DNA of 64,000 nt from Streptomyces thermolilacinus SPC6. GTDB lineage: Bacteria > Actinomycetota > Actinomycetes > Streptomycetales > Streptomycetaceae. The translations under genes and the position numbers were made by a program. Positions 61,324 to 64,000 of the stretch are shown piece by piece (position 1 is the first letter of the stretch; every line of letters begins with the position of its first letter). The notes under the pieces were generated by a model, which ran no database searches, was not told the DNA's origin, and worked only from the letters and a program-made list of their open reading frames with translations. The stretch covers positions 5,409,001 through 5,473,000 of the forward strand of contig NZ_ASHX02000001.1 of NCBI RefSeq assembly GCF_000478605.2, read 5' to 3'.

Positions 61324-62475
61324 GTGAGCGTCACGGCAGCCAAGGGGTTCACGGCGGCGGGCATCGCCGCCGGGATCAAGGAGAACGGCAATCCGGACCT
61401 GGCCCTCGTGGTCAACAACGGCCCGCGCCGCGCCGCCGCGGGCGTCTTCACCTCCAACCGCGTCAAGGCCGCCCCCGTCCTGTGGTCCGAGCAGGTCCTC
61501 AAGACCGGCGAGCTCGCCGCCGTCGTCCTCAACTCGGGCGGCGCCAACGCCTGCACCGGCCCGCAGGGCTTCCAGGACACCCACGCCACCGCCGAGAAGG
61601 CCGCCGAGGTCCTCGGCGTCGGCGCGGGCGAGGTCGCCGTCGCCTCCACCGGCCTGATCGGCGTCCACCTGCCCATGGACAAGCTCCTGCCCGGCGTCGA
61701 GAAGGCCGCGGCCGAGCTGTCCGAGCACGGCGGCGAGAAGGCCGCCATCGCCATCAAGACCACCGACACCGTCCACAAGACCGCCGTCGTCAGCCGCGAC
61801 CGCTGGACCGTCGGCGGCATGGCCAAGGGCGCGGGGATGCTCGCCCCGGGCCTGGCCACGATGCTCGTCGTCCTCACCACCGACGCCGACCTGGACGCCC
61901 CCGAGCTGGACAAGGCGCTGCGCGCCGCCACCCGCGTCACCTTCGACCGGGTCGACTCCGACGGCTGCATGTCCACCAACGACACCGTCCTGCTCCTCGC
62001 CTCCGGCGCGTCCGGCACCACCCCCGCGTACGACGACTTCGCGGACGCCGTACGGGAGGTCTGCGACAGCCTCGGGCGGCAGCTCATCGGCGACGCCGAG
62101 GGCGCCTCCAAGGACATCCGCGTCGAGGTGGTCAACGCCGCGACCGAGGCCGACGCCGTCGAGGTCGGCCGGTCCATCGCCCGCAACAACCTCCTCAAGT
62201 GCGCCATCCACGGCGAGGACCCCAACTGGGGCCGCGTCCTGTCCGCCATCGGCACCACGAACGCCGCCTTCGAACCGGACCGCCTCAACGTCGCCATCAA
62301 CGGCGTCTGGGTCTGCAAGAACGGCTCCGTCGGCGAGGACCGCGACCTGGTGGACATGCGCTACCGGGAGGTCACCATCACCGCCGACCTCGCCGCCGGC
62401 ACCGAGTCCGCCGTCATCTGGACCAACGACCTCACCGCCGACTACGTCCACGAGAACAGCGCCTACAGCTCATGA
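61324..62475 (+). CDS. argJ: Glutamate N-acetyltransferase / amino-acid acetyltransferase
   Basis: A 383-residue bifunctional ornithine acetyltransferase that recycles acetyl groups in arginine synthesis. It is a self-cleaving Ntn-type enzyme: the autoproteolysis site is the Thr in AKGAGMLAPGLATMLVVLTT (ATMLV), and VNNGPRRAAAGVFTSNRVKA and HGEDPNWGRVLSAIG are conserved. GGAGAAG precedes the GTG at 61324. Its stop overlaps the argB start (ATGA). Confidence 0.97.
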   Translation: MSVTAAKGFTAAGIAAGIKENGNPDLALVVNNGPRRAAAGVFTSNRVKAAPVLWSEQVLKTGELAAVVLNSGGANACTGPQGFQDTHATAEKAAEVLGVGAGEVAVASTGLIGVHLPMDKLLPGVEKAAAELSEHGGEKAAIAIKTTDTVHKTAVVSRDRWTVGGMAKGAGMLAPGLATMLVVLTTDADLDAPELDKALRAATRVTFDRVDSDGCMSTNDTVLLLASGASGTTPAYDDFADAVREVCDSLGRQLIGDAEGASKDIRVEVVNAATEADAVEVGRSIARNNLLKCAIHGEDPNWGRVLSAIGTTNAAFEPDRLNVAINGVWVCKNGSVGEDRDLVDMRYREVTITADLAAGTESAVIWTNDLTADYVHENSAYSS

Positions 62476-63374
62476 GCACTCGCAAGCACACCGCGCTCCC
62501 CAAGGCCCAGATCCTCATCGAGGCGCTGCCCTGGCTCACCCGCCACCGCGGCAGGACGGTCGTCATCAAGTTCGGCGGCAACGCCATGGTGGACGAGGAC
62601 CTGAAGGCCGCCTTCGCCCAGGACGTCGTCTTCCTCCACCACGCCGGGCTGCGGCCCGTCGTGGTGCACGGCGGCGGCCCCCAGATCAGCGCCGCGCTCG
62701 ACCGGCACGGCCTGGTCAGCGAGTTCAAGGCGGGCCTGCGCGTCACCACCCCCGAGGCGATGGACGTCGTACGGATGGTTCTCGCCGGACAGGTCCAGCG
62801 CGAGCTGGTCGGGCTGCTCAACCAGCACGGCCCGCTCGCCGTCGGCATCACCGGCGAGGACGCCCACACCCTCACCGCCACCCGGCACCAGCCGCTCATC
62901 GACGGCGAGCCCGTCGATATCGGCCGCGTCGGGGAGATCACCGCCCTCGACACGGGCGCCATCGAGGCGCTCCTCGCCGACGGCCGCATCCCCGTCGTGT
63001 CCTCGATCGCCCGTTCGGAGGACGACGGACATGTCTACAACGTCAATGCTGATACGGCGGCTGCGGCACTCGCTGCGGCGCTTGGCGCCGAGACGCTGAT
63101 GGTCCTCACCGACGTCGAGGGCCTCTACGAGGACTGGCCCAACAGCGACGAGGTCATCAGCCGCCTCACCGCCACCGAGCTGGAGAAGCTCCTGCCCGAG
63201 CTGTCCAGCGGCATGGTCCCCAAGATGGAGGGCTGCCTCCACGCCGTACGCAACGGCGTCCGCACCGCCCGCGTCATCGACGGACGCGTCCAGCACTCGA
63301 TCCTGCTGGAGATCTTCACCGACGAGGGCATCGGCACCATGGTCGTGCCCGACGAACCGGAGGCACACGCATGA
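62472..63374 (+). CDS. argB: Acetylglutamate kinase
   Basis: A 300-residue amino acid kinase phosphorylating N-acetylglutamate, second step of arginine synthesis and usual site of arginine feedback. VVIKFGGNAMVDEDL and VVVHGGGPQISAAL form the ATP/substrate site; NVNADTAAAALAAALGAETL is typical. The N-terminal helix present here (residues about 1-25) is the one that makes arginine-sensitive hexamers in relatives. It overlaps argJ and argD by 4 nt each. Confidence 0.97.
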   Translation: MSTRKHTALPKAQILIEALPWLTRHRGRTVVIKFGGNAMVDEDLKAAFAQDVVFLHHAGLRPVVVHGGGPQISAALDRHGLVSEFKAGLRVTTPEAMDVVRMVLAGQVQRELVGLLNQHGPLAVGITGEDAHTLTATRHQPLIDGEPVDIGRVGEITALDTGAIEALLADGRIPVVSSIARSEDDGHVYNVNADTAAAALAAALGAETLMVLTDVEGLYEDWPNSDEVISRLTATELEKLLPELSSGMVPKMEGCLHAVRNGVRTARVIDGRVQHSILLEIFTDEGIGTMVVPDEPEAHA

Positions 63375-64000
63375 GCGGCAACGAACGCCTCACGCGGCGC
63401 TGGCGGTCCGCCCTCGCGGACAACTACGGCACGCCCCGCCTCGCGCTCGTCCGCGGTGAGGGATCCCGCGTCTGGGACGCGGACGGCAAGGAGTACGCGG
63501 ACTTCGTCGGCGGCATCGCCGTCAACGCCCTCGGCCACGCCCACCCGGCGATCGTCCGGGCGGTCACCGAGCAGATCTCCGCCCTCTCCCACGTCTCCAA
63601 CCTGTACGTCGCCGAGCCGCCCGTCGCCCTCGCCGAACGGCTCGTCGAGCTGTCCGGCCGCCCGGGCCGGGTCTACTTCTGCAACTCGGGCGCCGAGGCC
63701 AACGAAGCCGCCTTCAAGATCGGCCGACTGACGGGCCGCCGGCACATGGTCGCCACCACCGGAGGCTTCCACGGCCGCACCATGGGCGCCCTCGCCCTCA
63801 CCGGCCAGGAGGGCAAGCGGGAGCCGTTCCACCCGCTGCCCGGCGAGGTGACGCACGTACCGTACGGGGACGTGGACGCCCTGCGGGCCGCCGTCACCAC
63901 CGATACCGCGCTGGTCATCATCGAGCCCGTCCAGGGCGAGATCGGCGTCGTCGTCCCGCCCAAGGGCTATCTCCAGGCGGCCCGTGAGATCACCCGCGCC
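63371..64000 (+). CDS. argD: Acetylornithine aminotransferase (3' end outside window)
   Basis: The first 210 residues of a class III PLP aminotransferase, fourth step of arginine synthesis. Seen here are VGGIAVNALGHAHPAIVRAV, FCNSGAEANEAAFKIGRLTG, TGGFHGRTMGALALTGQ and IIEPVQGEIGV; the PLP lysine lies beyond the window. The ATG overlaps the argB stop (ATGA), so it is translationally coupled. Confidence 0.96.
   Translation, partial: MSGNERLTRRWRSALADNYGTPRLALVRGEGSRVWDADGKEYADFVGGIAVNALGHAHPAIVRAVTEQISALSHVSNLYVAEPPVALAERLVELSGRPGRVYFCNSGAEANEAAFKIGRLTGRRHMVATTGGFHGRTMGALALTGQEGKREPFHPLPGEVTHVPYGDVDALRAAVTTDTALVIIEPVQGEIGVVVPPKGYLQAAREITRA

Overview
The window is chromosomal DNA of a high-GC actinomycete, almost certainly Streptomyces. 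The coding regions have the extreme third-position GC of that genus, GTG/TTG starts are frequent, and the gene order (prcA, pafA, two FKBPs, pafBC, tatAC, helY ... glnA4 ... infC-rpmI-rplT, pheST ... argCJBD) follows, from memory, a conserved core segment of the S. coelicolor chromosome. I see no phage, plasmid, IS, CRISPR, tRNA or rRNA, and no secondary-metabolite cluster.

Layout. 1-13.7 kb is the Pup-proteasome neighbourhood: the end of prcA; a divergent LacI regulator/MFS exporter pair sharing a 27-bp dyad; pafA; an FKBP lipoprotein and a cytosolic FKBP; the WYL regulators pafB and pafC; two small proteins (a zinc ribbon and a one-helix membrane protein); tatA/tatC; and a Ski2-type helicase (helY). 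13.7-22.2 kb is accessory: a MerR regulator, a membrane protein with a threefold repeated helical motif, a siderophore-interacting reductase behind an iron box, a 5'-3' exonuclease, a cupin regulator translationally coupled to a signal-less substrate-binding-like protein, and a TDT transporter divergent from a LysR regulator.

22.2-29.2 kb looks like a complete catabolic module for ethanolamine by gamma-glutamylation: amidase (class I GATase), ethanolamine permease, FCD regulator, gamma-glutamylethanolamide synthetase (glnA4), aldehyde dehydrogenase and SDR dehydrogenase. The two promoters share a candidate operator. 29.2-35.8 kb holds a DUF2510 lipoprotein-like membrane protein, a six-copy 30-bp minisatellite, a PLP amino acid aldolase/deaminase, a proline-rich membrane protein overlapping a mycosin-like protease, SseB and DUF1844. 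35.8-43.6 kb is translational housekeeping: the infC-rpmI-rplT operon with a long leader and an apparent AUC start, an rRNA methyltransferase, an orphan PAS histidine kinase, and pheST.

43.6-60 kb is mixed: a SpoIIE-type phosphatase, an HTH-TPR regulator, a Nudix hydrolase, 3-hydroxybutyryl-CoA dehydrogenase, a Tat-exported GH10-like hydrolase, DUF1918, GNAT, an RlmG/RsmC-like methyltransferase, and a CGNR regulator/MFS pair that shares a symmetric four-half-site operator. It continues with a cupin/zinc-ribbon protein, a YdeI-like protein, an LRV-repeat protein, a DinB-like protein, a VOC protein beside a decayed VOC pseudogene, and a SUKH protein. 60-64 kb is the arginine operon argC-argJ-argB-argD (argD cut by the window end) behind an ARG box, with an unusual inverted-repeat-flanked insertion between argC and argJ.

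A recurring theme is leaderless expression: at least eight genes lack a Shine-Dalgarno sequence and have a TAnnnT hexamer 6-7 nt before the start codon.
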